Shown here piece by piece: positions 8,217 through 15,766 of a DNA stretch of 64,000 nucleotides. Position numbers and translations under genes: made by a program. The number at the start of each line of letters is the position of its first letter. Position 1 is the stretch's first letter. The stretch lies in NCBI RefSeq assembly GCF_002951835.1, contig NZ_CP019448.1, positions 1,364,001 to 1,428,000 on the forward strand. The letters run 5' to 3'. Source of the DNA: Simonsiella muelleri ATCC 29453 (GTDB taxonomy: Bacteria > Pseudomonadota > Gammaproteobacteria > Burkholderiales > Neisseriaceae). The notes under the pieces were generated by a model. It had not been told where the DNA came from. It searched no databases and saw only the letters and a program-made list of their open reading frames with translations.

Positions 8217-9590
8217 TTATTTCTTTTTACGTGTATTTTTTGATTTGGTTGTGGTCGCCTCTGGAGTACTCAAATTCTGAATATCAGATTTCACTTTAGC
8301 ATCTTGTTTTTCAATGGCATTATCAATTCCTGCTTTGGTAATTTCCACAGTTTCTTTGATGTTTTCTATGGCTTCTTGCGCCAATTCTTTGGTGGTTTCC
8401 ACAACGTGTTCAACGGTTTCTTTGATTTGTTGCTTGCTGTTTTCCAAATCGTGTTGGTGTTGTTCAACAGTGATTTCCACGGTTTCTTTGACGTTTTCTA
8501 CGGTTTCTTGCGCCAATTCTTTGGTGGTTTCCACAACGTGTTCAACGGTTTCTTTGATTTGTTGCTTGCTGTTTTCCAAATCGTGTTGGTGTTGTTCAAC
8601 AGTGATTTCCACGGTTTCTTTGACATTTTCCACAGCTTCTTGTGCCAATTCTTTGGTGGTTTCCACGACGTGTTCAACGGTTTCTTTGATTTGTTGCTTG
8701 CTGTTTTCCAAATCGTGTTGGTGTTGTTCAACAGTGATTTCCACGGTTTCTTTGACATTTTCCACAGCTTCTTGTGCCAATTCTTTGGTGGTTTCCACGA
8801 CGTGTTCAACGGTTTCTTTGATTTGTTGCTTGCTGTTTTCCAAATCATGTTGAGTGGGTAAAATGAATTCTTCGGCATTAGCCAATTCTTCTTTAATGGC
8901 TTCCAATTCGCTGGAAGATGTTCCCTCCATGATGAGTGATTCATCATGAGTTTGTACTTTGCCATCTTTTAGGGGTTTGGCGGCTTGACCGATGCCTAAT
9001 TCGTTGCCAGCCATCAAGCGTTTGATATTGTCTTTGTGGCGATACAAAACCAACGCAGAAATGAAGAATAATGACCAACTTAATTTAGGATGCGGAATTT
9101 GGACGATAAAGGAAATAAATGGCGCAATTGCCGCAGCCACTAAAGCAGCTAAAGATGATTTTTTGAATTTAAATGCAATCACCAACCAAATTGCCAATGC
9201 CCAAAACGTTACCCACAACGACATACCCAGTATCACACCCAATGCAGTTGCCACGCCTTTGCCGCCTTTAAAATTGAAAAACAAAGGCCACATATGACCA
9301 ATAACAACCGCCAATCCTGCCATTGCCACAATGCCATCACCCATGTCAAACAGAGATTGCAACCCCATTGCTAACCATACTGCCACCAAACCTTTGAGTG
9401 CATCACCGAGTAATGTTAATGCTGCTGCATCTTTGCGTCCACTGCGCAGCATATTGCTTGCGCCAGGGTTGCCCGAGCCGTAAGTACGTGGGTCTTCCAT
9501 GCCAAAATAGCGCGATACAATAATTGCCGCCGATAGCGAACCGAGTAAATAAGCCACTACTGTCATTAAGGGAATTAAAATGAAAGCCAT
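8217..9590 (-). CDS. plsY: Glycerol-3-phosphate acyltransferase PlsY with long repeat tail
   Basis: Residues 1-200 are a normal PlsY: acyl-phosphate-dependent acylation of glycerol-3-phosphate in the inner membrane, with GSGNPGASNMLR (about 38-49), GHMWPLFFNFKGGKG (about 98-112) and five or more membrane helices. Family members usually stop near residue 200. Here the protein continues to 457 residues. Residues 249-424 hold four tandem copies of a 44-residue charged, helical unit, and the C-terminus ends in a Lys/Arg patch (KSKNTRKKK). The start has GGAG seven bases upstream. The acyltransferase identity is secure; the tail function is unknown. Confidence 0.93.
   Translation of the reverse strand: MAFILIPLMTVVAYLLGSLSAAIIVSRYFGMEDPRTYGSGNPGASNMLRSGRKDAAALTLLGDALKGLVAVWLAMGLQSLFDMGDGIVAMAGLAVVIGHMWPLFFNFKGGKGVATALGVILGMSLWVTFWALAIWLVIAFKFKKSSLAALVAAAIAPFISFIVQIPHPKLSWSLFFISALVLYRHKDNIKRLMAGNELGIGQAAKPLKDGKVQTHDESLIMEGTSSSELEAIKEELANAEEFILPTQHDLENSKQQIKETVEHVVETTKELAQEAVENVKETVEITVEQHQHDLENSKQQIKETVEHVVETTKELAQEAVENVKETVEITVEQHQHDLENSKQQIKETVEHVVETTKELAQETVENVKETVEITVEQHQHDLENSKQQIKETVEHVVETTKELAQEAIENIKETVEITKAGIDNAIEKQDAKVKSDIQNLSTPEATTTKSKNTRKKK
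8320..8847 (-). repeat. Tandem 132-bp repeat encoding four 44-residue units of PlsY tail
   Basis: The same 132-base unit recurs three times almost exactly, plus a diverged last copy, in frame with plsY. Each unit begins DLENSKQQIKE and can be split into four 11-residue sub-units (for example TVEHVVETTKE and LAQEAVENVKE). Copies 1-3 differ by only a few bases, so the array is recent or kept alike by recombination; copy number is likely to vary between strains. Confidence 0.93.
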
Positions 9591-9650
9591 GAATACACTC
9601 CAAAATTGGTTTACAATAAATATTTCGCTATTCTAACGGAACTTAACAAA

Positions 9651-10013
9651 ATGGACAAAATATTCCTGCGCGGTATGCATTTAGAAACGCTGATTGGCGT
9701 GTATGAATGGGAGCGTCAAAATAGGCAATCTCTTGTATTTAATTTGGAAATTGGTTTAAAGGACACTTTCAAGAATAATGATGAAATCAGTGAAACTGTA
9801 CATTATGGCGTGGTACACGAGCGATTGCGCCAGCATTTGCATGAACAACAATTTTTGTTATTAGAGAGTTTGGCGAATGATGTGGCACAATTTTTGTTTC
9901 AGACATTTGTAGAAATTGCGTGGATTCATTTGCAAATCATCAAACCAGGCATTTTGCCGAATGTGCAAGAAGTGGGTGTGGAAATTGAACGTTATGCGAA
10001 TGCACAAGAATGA
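9651..10013 (+). CDS. folB: Dihydroneopterin aldolase FolB
   Basis: Cleaves dihydroneopterin to hydroxymethyl-dihydropterin in folate synthesis. I use ATG 9651 (MDKIFLRGMHLE), preceded by GGA, rather than the longer frame from 9606. The 120-residue length is normal. Family landmarks are LIGVYEWERQNRQ near the N-terminus, the middle YGVVHERLR and the C-terminal KPGILPNVQEVGVEIER, which contains the usual catalytic lysine region. It is divergent from plsY with about 60 bases between the starts. Confidence 0.93.
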   Translation: MDKIFLRGMHLETLIGVYEWERQNRQSLVFNLEIGLKDTFKNNDEISETVHYGVVHERLRQHLHEQQFLLLESLANDVAQFLFQTFVEIAWIHLQIIKPGILPNVQEVGVEIERYANAQE

Positions 10014-10229
10014 ATATAGTGCTTTAAATTAAAATTAATCAATCATATATAGCGAAAATTATCGCTTGATTCTTTAAAATAACCATAATCTTCAGGCTGC
10101 CTGAAATATGGCGTGCGACTGGCATACAGCCCAAAATACAGAAAAATTGTCGTGTACTGTAAAGGCAGCCTGAAAACGCAAAACTTTGATACAATCCTAA
10201 ACTTTTCATTCACAACAAAATCTATAAAA

Positions 10230-11477
10230 ATGGGATTAGAAACTTGGATAGGTTTACGTTACCTACGCGCCAAAAAACGTAGTGGTTTTATGTCATTTAT
10301 CTCCATGATTTCCATGGTGGGCATTACTTTGGGCGTGGTGGTTTTGATATTGGTGCTGTCTGTCGTGAACGGCTTTCAAAAAGAAATTCGTGGACAATTG
10401 CTCAACATCGCTCCCCACGCAGAAATCGGTTACATTCAAACTGAAGAAAACGATACTTGGCAAAATTTACAAAAATTAGTCGTTGATAAAAAAGGCGTTA
10501 TTTCTACCGCACCTTATGTAGCAGGACAAGCCTTATTGGCCAGTTCTGGCGAAGTACGTGGCGCACAAATTCGCGGTATTTTGCCAGACATGGAAACCAA
10601 AGTCGTGGATTATGGCAACAAAATGGTTTCAGGCAGCTTCAACGATTTGAAAGATGATGAATTTGGTATCATTTTGGGTTCAGGGCTGGCTGAAAGCATT
10701 GGCGCAGAAAAAGGCGGCAAAATTACCATCATCACACCCGAAGGCAACGTAACGCCTGCTGGTGTTGTGCCACGTTTGAAACAATTTAACGTGGTGGGTA
10801 TCGTCAAAACGGGCGTAGATGAAGCAGATAGTTCGCTTGCTATCACGCATTTAGCAGACGCACAAAAATTGTATCGTTTGGGTAATGAAGGCGTTGCATT
10901 GCGTTTGCGTTTGGCTGATCCACAAAATGCGCCAGCTTTCATGAGCGAAATTGTTCCCAAAGATTTGCTAGACAAAATTTGGGTACGCAATTGGACGGAT
11001 AATAATCGCAGTTATTTCAATGCAGTAGAAATGGAAAAACGGTTATTAACTTTGTTATTAACGTGTATTATTGTGGTGGCGGTATTTAATTTGGTGTCAT
11101 CGTTGGTGATGGCGGTTACCGAAAAACAATCTGACATTGCGATTTTGCGAACTTTGGGTATGTCGCCGCGTGGCGTGATGAAAATTTTCATTGTACAAGG
11201 CATGGTGGCTGGTATTTTAGGGACATTTTTTGGTGTGATTTTTGGTTTATTATTGGCGTGGAAAATTGGCACAATAGTTTCATTTGTAGAACAAATATTT
11301 GGTGTACATTTTGTGGCTTCACAAGTGTATTTTATTAATTATTTGCCAAGTGATATTCAGGCTGCCGATGTGATTGGCGTGGCGGTCATTTCATTGATTT
11401 TATCTTTCTTAGCAACGATTTACCCAAGTTTGAGTGCGGCCAAAACTCAACCAGCAGAGGCATTGCGATATGAATAA
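10230..11477 (+). CDS. lolC: Lipoprotein-releasing ABC transporter permease LolC/LolE
   Basis: Inner-membrane permease that releases outer-membrane lipoproteins to LolA. The start ATG 10230 (MGLETWIGLRYLRAKKRSG) matches the family; the open frame reaches back to 10113 through a DUS but has no conserved sequence there. The 415-residue protein has one N-terminal membrane helix, a periplasmic domain (about 45-260), and three C-terminal helices, the MacB/FtsX-like plan. The next gene, lolD, overlaps it by 8 bases. Only one permease gene is present here, so it may act as a homodimer (LolF-like); whether it is called LolC or LolE is a naming choice. Confidence 0.92.
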   Translation: MGLETWIGLRYLRAKKRSGFMSFISMISMVGITLGVVVLILVLSVVNGFQKEIRGQLLNIAPHAEIGYIQTEENDTWQNLQKLVVDKKGVISTAPYVAGQALLASSGEVRGAQIRGILPDMETKVVDYGNKMVSGSFNDLKDDEFGIILGSGLAESIGAEKGGKITIITPEGNVTPAGVVPRLKQFNVVGIVKTGVDEADSSLAITHLADAQKLYRLGNEGVALRLRLADPQNAPAFMSEIVPKDLLDKIWVRNWTDNNRSYFNAVEMEKRLLTLLLTCIIVVAVFNLVSSLVMAVTEKQSDIAILRTLGMSPRGVMKIFIVQGMVAGILGTFFGVIFGLLLAWKIGTIVSFVEQIFGVHFVASQVYFINYLPSDIQAADVIGVAVISLILSFLATIYPSLSAAKTQPAEALRYE

Positions 11478-12153
11478 TCAACCCATTATTTCTTGCCAAA
11501 ACGTTGGCAAAATCTACGAAGATGGTACGTTACACGTTGAAGTATTGCAAAATTTAACGTTTGATGTGAACGCTGGCGAAAGCGTCAGTATCATTGGCGC
11601 ATCGGGCAGTGGCAAGTCCACATTGCTGCACATTTTGGGTGGTTTAGATAAACCGACTTCAGGCAGCGTGCAATTAATGGGGCGGCATTTAGGCAGCCTG
11701 AATCAAACGCAATTAGGGCACCTGCGTAATCAATATCTTGGGTTTGTTTATCAATTTCATCATTTATTGGCAGAGTTTAGTGCATTGGAAAATGTGATGA
11801 TGCCGCTTTTGATTGGCAAAATGTCGCGCAACGAAGCCGAAGCACAAGCGGCAGCGATGTTGGAGCGCGTGGGTTTAAAACAACGAATGTTGCATCGTCC
11901 TACTGAATTATCGGGTGGTGAGCGTCAAAGGGCAGCGATTGCACGTGCGTTGGTCAAACGTCCCACGTGTATTTTGGCGGATGAGCCCACAGGTAATTTA
12001 GACAGAAAAAATGCGTTGAATATTTTGGATATGATGTTGGAATTGAAAAATGAGCTGCAAACTGCACTGGTGGTGGTAACGCATGATGATGAATTGGCGA
12101 CTCGCTTTGAGCGTGTTTTGACCATGACGGAGCATGGTTTACAACCTTATTAG
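11470..12153 (+). CDS. lolD: Lipoprotein-releasing ABC transporter ATPase LolD
   Basis: The ATPase partner of the LolC/E permease. The start ATG 11470 overlaps the permease stop by 8 bases, which implies coupled translation. The 227-residue protein shows Walker A GASGSGKST (about 42-50), the signature LSGGERQR (about 146-153) and Walker B ILADEPTGNLD, the latter typical of the LolD/MacB group. A GGCAGCCTGAA DUS-like word is read inside as GSLN. Identification is secure. Confidence 0.96.
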   Translation: MNNQPIISCQNVGKIYEDGTLHVEVLQNLTFDVNAGESVSIIGASGSGKSTLLHILGGLDKPTSGSVQLMGRHLGSLNQTQLGHLRNQYLGFVYQFHHLLAEFSALENVMMPLLIGKMSRNEAEAQAAAMLERVGLKQRMLHRPTELSGGERQRAAIARALVKRPTCILADEPTGNLDRKNALNILDMMLELKNELQTALVVVTHDDELATRFERVLTMTEHGLQPY

Positions 12154-12236
12154 GTAGCCTAAAGTATTTAGCATCAAGTTTAATGTAATTAATTTCATAT
12201 AAAACAATATGTTAATTATTTAGTAAAAAATAATAC

Positions 12237-12265
12237 TTGCCAAGCCGAAAGCAGATTGGCATAAT
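12237..12265 (+). promoter_or_regulatory. Promoter of tRNA-Thr copy 1
   Basis: TTGCCA (12237-12242) and CATAAT (12260-12265) are separated by exactly 17 bases and lie 13 bases before the tRNA. The same layout is seen before the second tRNA-Thr copy. Confidence 0.7.
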
Positions 12266-12278
12266 AGCCACTTCTTCA

Positions 12279-12354
12279 GCCGGTGTAGCTCAGTTGGTAG
12301 AGCACCTGACTTGTAATCAGGGGGTCGCGAGTTCGATTCCTGCCGCCGGCACCA
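12279..12354 (+). tRNA. tRNA-Thr (anticodon TGT), copy 1
   Basis: A 76-base cloverleaf. The acceptor stem pairs GCCGGTG with CGCCGGC (one G-U), the anticodon arm is CCTGA-CTTGTAA-TCAGG with TGT at the anticodon positions, the T-arm contains GTTCGATTC, and CCA is encoded. It reads ACA codons. A second copy with the same mature sequence is at 23536-23611. Confidence 0.97.
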
Positions 12355-12360
12355 AATTAA

Positions 12361-12389
12361 AAAAACAGCCTGAAAATGGCTGTTTTTTT
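12361..12389 (+). terminator. Terminator after tRNA-Thr copy 1
   Basis: The hairpin AAACAGCC, a loop of seven bases, GGCTGTTT is followed by a run of T. The same hairpin with one changed loop base follows the second tRNA copy. Confidence 0.85.
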
Positions 12390-12420
12390 GCGTTTAAGTA
12401 TCTTGAATATTGTATAATGA

Positions 12421-12529
12421 GACCTTTTCAAAACCTCTGAATTTACAAATTTCAAAAAAATAACTAATTGAAACTTTAGGAATTTATTTTTTTATAACTA
12501 TCAAAAAAATGAGGTTTTGCAAAGGTTTT
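12421..12529. repeat. Inverted-repeat element with CCTTTGCAAAAC-type ends
   Basis: The left end GACCTTTTCAAAACCTC and the right end GAGGTTTTGCAAAGG are near inverses enclosing about 75 AT-rich bases. There is no coding sequence. Words like TTTGCAAAG also appear at 12585-12632 and 44946-44960, so this is a dispersed sequence type. It resembles the ends of small insertion-sequence derivatives, but the parent is not in the window. Confidence 0.6.
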
Positions 12530-12700
12530 TGGCCGTAAATAACGTTGATTTAAATGACATTTAAAGTATCTCAATAAGCTGAAATGTAATGTGTTTCAGC
12601 TTTTTTAATTTGCTTTACAAAGGTTTCTGGCTGAAAGTCTGCGCACCTTATGCAGAAAAAGCGTAAAATACCGCTTATTTTCACAACTCGGAGTTTCATC

Positions 12701-13789
12701 ATGTCCATCTTTCCTATCCCCGAAATTTTAGCCGACATCAAAGCTGGCAAAATGGTCATCATTACCGATGCTGAAGACCGCGAAAATGAAGGCGATATTG
12801 TTATGGCTGCACAATTTGTTACACCTGAAGCCATTAATTTTATGATTAAATATGCGCGTGGCTTGGTGTGTTTGCCAATGGAAGATAAATTAATTGACCG
12901 CTTAGGTTTACCCATGATGACTCAAAAAAATGGCGCACAATATGGTACTAATTTTACCGTTTCCATTGAAGCTGCACAGGGCATCAGTACGGGCATCTCT
13001 GCCGCCGACCGCGCTCACACCATTCAAACCGCCGTTTCTCAAAATGTCCAACCTGAAGATATTGTGCAACCTGGACACATTTTCCCACTTCGCGCCCAAA
13101 AGGGTGGCGTATTGGTACGTGCAGGACACACCGAAGCTGCTGTGGATTTAGCAAAAATGGCTGGATTATCAGGTGCGGGCGTGATTTGTGAAGTGCTCAA
13201 AGACGATGGCACAATGGCGCGTATGCCCGATTTGGTGGCATTCGCCGAAGAACACGGTTTAAAAATTGGCACAATCGCTGATTTGATTGAATACCGTAGC
13301 CGCAATGAAAGTTTGCTGGAAGAAATGGGCGATACCACTGTTCATACGCCTTGGGGTGAGTTTCAACAGCATGTTTATGTTGATAAATTAAATGGTGATA
13401 CGCATTTGGCGTTGGTTAAAGGGCAGCCTGAAAATGCCAGTGAAACGCTGGTACGCGTTCACGAACCATTTAGCGCGATGGATTTTATTCAATTTGACCC
13501 GAATCATTCTTGGGATTTGCCAGCTGCGTTGATGCGGATTCAGGCGGCGGAAGCAGGTGTGATTATTTTGTTGCACCGCACTGAGGATGGCAGCGCGTTG
13601 TTGGAGCGCACGTTGCCCAAAAACAGTTTCCAAATCAAAAAATGGGACAGGAAAACTTATGGCATTGGCGCACAAATTTTAGCAGGCTTAAAAGTCAGCA
13701 AAATGCGTGTATTGGGTAAACCATCCAGTATGAATGGTTTGACGGGTTTTGGTTTGGAAGTGGTGGGTTTTGAGGAACAGGCTGCCTGA
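12701..13789 (+). CDS. ribBA: 3,4-dihydroxy-2-butanone-4-phosphate synthase with degenerate GTP cyclohydrolase II domain
   Basis: The N-terminal half (about 1-205) makes the four-carbon riboflavin precursor from ribulose-5-phosphate; DAEDRENEGDIV and RAGHTEAAVDL are its active-site motifs. The C-terminal half aligns with RibA, but the zinc-binding cysteine cluster expected after VRVH is missing (it reads VRVHEPFSAMDF), so GTP cyclohydrolase II activity is unlikely. Such RibB-with-dead-RibA proteins are known in Neisseria and Pseudomonas. The start ATG 12701 has GGAG upstream. The stop codon lies in a DUS (ends QAA-stop). No FMN riboswitch is visible upstream. Confidence 0.92.
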   Translation: MSIFPIPEILADIKAGKMVIITDAEDRENEGDIVMAAQFVTPEAINFMIKYARGLVCLPMEDKLIDRLGLPMMTQKNGAQYGTNFTVSIEAAQGISTGISAADRAHTIQTAVSQNVQPEDIVQPGHIFPLRAQKGGVLVRAGHTEAAVDLAKMAGLSGAGVICEVLKDDGTMARMPDLVAFAEEHGLKIGTIADLIEYRSRNESLLEEMGDTTVHTPWGEFQQHVYVDKLNGDTHLALVKGQPENASETLVRVHEPFSAMDFIQFDPNHSWDLPAALMRIQAAEAGVIILLHRTEDGSALLERTLPKNSFQIKKWDRKTYGIGAQILAGLKVSKMRVLGKPSSMNGLTGFGLEVVGFEEQAA

Positions 13790-13791
13790 AA

Positions 13792-14184
13792 GTGAAAAAA
13801 TATTTGTTTTTATTAATTAATTTTTATATTGCATCGGCTTGGGCGCAACAATTGAATCATCAAGGTTGCGCGTATCAAGGCGATGTGGTGCAAAACAAAC
13901 CGCATGGTAAGGGCGTTTTGACTTGCCCTGATGGACGCATTTATACAGGTGATTTTGTGCGTGGCGAGTTTGAGGGACAAGGTCAATATATTGTGCCAAA
14001 TCAGCACGGTATTTTAATCACGCCGTTTGGCATGAACAGCGATAAATTGAAAAATATGGTGCTGGTTGGACATTTTTCGCGCGGCATGGCGCATGGCAAA
14101 TTTAAGGTATATCAAGACGGTAATTATTTGTTTAATTTTACGTTTCATCAAGGCATTGCCAGAGACATGAAGTTGGCAAAATAG
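13792..14184 (+). CDS. Exported MORN-repeat protein, 130 aa
   Basis: Starts with GTG at 13792, two bases after the ribBA stop, so the two are probably co-translated. Residues 1-18 are a signal peptide ending ASAWA. The mature part contains at least two MORN-type repeats (YQGDVVQNKPHGKG and YTGDFVRGEFEGQG) and a third weak one (GHFSRGMAHGKF). MORN repeats form beta-hairpin ladders that bind proteins or lipids. No enzyme domain is attached. The specific function is unknown; it is likely to be periplasmic. Confidence 0.8.
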   Translation: MKKYLFLLINFYIASAWAQQLNHQGCAYQGDVVQNKPHGKGVLTCPDGRIYTGDFVRGEFEGQGQYIVPNQHGILITPFGMNSDKLKNMVLVGHFSRGMAHGKFKVYQDGNYLFNFTFHQGIARDMKLAK

Positions 14185-14231
14185 TTTTTGAGGTGTCTGT
14201 TATATTATTCAATTGAAGGAGTACAATTATT

Positions 14232-15014
14232 ATGTTAGGCGTAACGATTGGTGATATTGTAGGTTCACGATTTGAATTTGCGAATAATCGGAATACGAAA
14301 TTTGATTTATTTGATAAATCAAGTGATTTTACAGATGACACGGTGTGTAGCGTGGCGGTAGCAGAGTGGGTATTGAGTGGTTGTGGTGATGATTTGGTGG
14401 AAATCATGCGGATGTGGGGGAATCGTTATCCCAATCCAGTCGGTGCGTATGGCTTTCGCTTTGGTTGTTGGTTAGATGACGATAATCCAGAGCCATATGG
14501 TAGTTGGGGTAATGGCTCGGCAATGCGCGTGTCGGCAGTGGGTTGGGCTTTTCGCACGCTAGAAGAGACGTTGGAATATGCAAAAAAATCTGCTGAAATT
14601 ACCCACAATCACCCTGAAGGCATCAAGGGGGCACAAGCGGTTGCTGCTGCTATTTTTTGGGCGCGAATGGGTAAAGATAAAGCCTTTATTCGCGAGCAAA
14701 TTACCGAGCAATTTGGTTATGATTTGAATATGACTTGTGATGAAATTCGTCCCCATTATCAATTTGATGAAAGTTGCCAAGGCACTGTACCACAAGCAAT
14801 AGTGGCGTTTTTGGAGAGCGTCGATTTTGAACATGCAATTCGTTTAGCGGTGTCGTTGGGGGGCGATTCGGACACAATGGCCGCAATTACGGGGTCAGTC
14901 GCAGAAGCATTTTACGGTATTCCACAAGATCTACGTGAACAGGCATTGGCGATTTTACCGCGTGATATGGCGGAATTATTATTGCGCTTTGAATTGAGCT
15001 TTCAGGCTGCCTGA
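14232..15014 (+). CDS. ADP-ribosylglycohydrolase family protein
   Basis: A 260-residue protein of the DraG/ARH fold that removes ADP-ribose from proteins or other acceptors. Metal-binding motifs are present: FTDDTVCSVA near residue 36 and GGDSDTMAAITGSVAEA near residue 212. The N-terminal GVTIGDIVGSRFE is typical of bacterial stand-alone members. There is no ADP-ribosyltransferase nearby, so the target cannot be inferred. The gene ends FQAA-stop within a DUS (15001-15015). AAGGAG lies about ten bases before ATG 14232. Confidence 0.88.
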   Translation: MLGVTIGDIVGSRFEFANNRNTKFDLFDKSSDFTDDTVCSVAVAEWVLSGCGDDLVEIMRMWGNRYPNPVGAYGFRFGCWLDDDNPEPYGSWGNGSAMRVSAVGWAFRTLEETLEYAKKSAEITHNHPEGIKGAQAVAAAIFWARMGKDKAFIREQITEQFGYDLNMTCDEIRPHYQFDESCQGTVPQAIVAFLESVDFEHAIRLAVSLGGDSDTMAAITGSVAEAFYGIPQDLREQALAILPRDMAELLLRFELSFQAA

Positions 15015-15047
15015 AAAATCATTTATTTCATTACTTAAGGATATTTT

Positions 15048-15614
15048 ATGAGTATTAAATCCGACAAGTGGATTCGCCAAATGGTAGAGCGGTACAGCAT
15101 GATTGAACCATTTGAGCCGAATCAAGTCAAAGAAGTCAATGGGCAAAAAATCATTTCGTATGGCACATCAAGCTACGGCTACGATATTCGTTGCGCCCAT
15201 GAATTCAAAATTTTTACCAACATAAACAGCACCATTGTTGACCCGAAAAATTTTGACCCCAAAAATTTTGTAACAGTGGAAGATGATTGTTGCATTATTC
15301 CGCCTAATTCGTTTGCTTTGGCGCGGACGGTGGAATATTTTCGCATTCCGCGCAATGTGTTAACGGTGTGCTTAGGGAAATCTACTTACGCGCGTTGTGG
15401 CATCATTGTGAACGTAACCCCATTTGAACCAGAATGGGAAGGGTATGTTACGTTGGAATTTTCCAACACTACACCGCTGCCTGCCAAAATTTATGCGGGC
15501 GAAGGCGTGGCGCAGGTTTTATTCTTTGAAAGTGATGAAGTTTGCGAAACATCATACAAAGATCGCAACGGCAAATACATGGGACAAACGGGCGTTACTT
15601 TGCCAAAAGCATGA
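15048..15614 (+). CDS. dcd: dCTP deaminase
   Basis: Converts dCTP to dUTP, the main route to dUMP for thymidylate synthesis, and so works with Dut (39078-39527). The 188-residue length is normal. Trimer-forming dUTPase-like fold motifs are visible: SYGYDIRC (about 43-50), CLGKSTYARCGIIVNVTPFEPEWEG with the catalytic Glu, and the C-terminal YMGQTGVTLP. The ATG has AAGGA upstream. Identification is secure. Confidence 0.97.
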   Translation: MSIKSDKWIRQMVERYSMIEPFEPNQVKEVNGQKIISYGTSSYGYDIRCAHEFKIFTNINSTIVDPKNFDPKNFVTVEDDCCIIPPNSFALARTVEYFRIPRNVLTVCLGKSTYARCGIIVNVTPFEPEWEGYVTLEFSNTTPLPAKIYAGEGVAQVLFFESDEVCETSYKDRNGKYMGQTGVTLPKA

Positions 15615-15766
15615 TATTTGTAGGCTGTCTAAATCTTTCAGGCAGCCTTCAAGTGATTAAAAAAAATTAACAAAACCGCCAAGTTGTTATACAATTAGAG
15701 ATTTTACGCAAGTTAATATTTGTCTGATTCGCTTGATTCAGGCAGCCTGAAAACACACACACAACT

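Noticed and set aside
8320..8847. Tandem repeats that might be a CRISPR array
   Set aside because: The 132-base units are contiguous, in frame and coding; there are no unique spacers between short repeats.
8304..8861. Two long open frames on the plus strand opposite the plsY repeats (185 and 179 codons)
   Set aside because: They are shadows of the repeat array in plsY, consist of monotonous Phe/Val/Ser/Cys runs and have no ribosome-binding site.
10113..10229. N-terminal extension of the Lol permease
   Set aside because: The extra 39 codons include DUS-derived sequence and have no similarity to Lol proteins; ATG 10230 starts the conserved part.
12237..12440. A 67-codon frame over the tRNA-Thr gene
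   Set aside because: It reads through the tRNA and its terminator, so it is accidental.
12530..12700. An FMN riboswitch before ribBA
   Set aside because: The conserved RFN words (such as AGGGGC-type and CCGAC helices) are not present; the region holds repeats and a short leader only.
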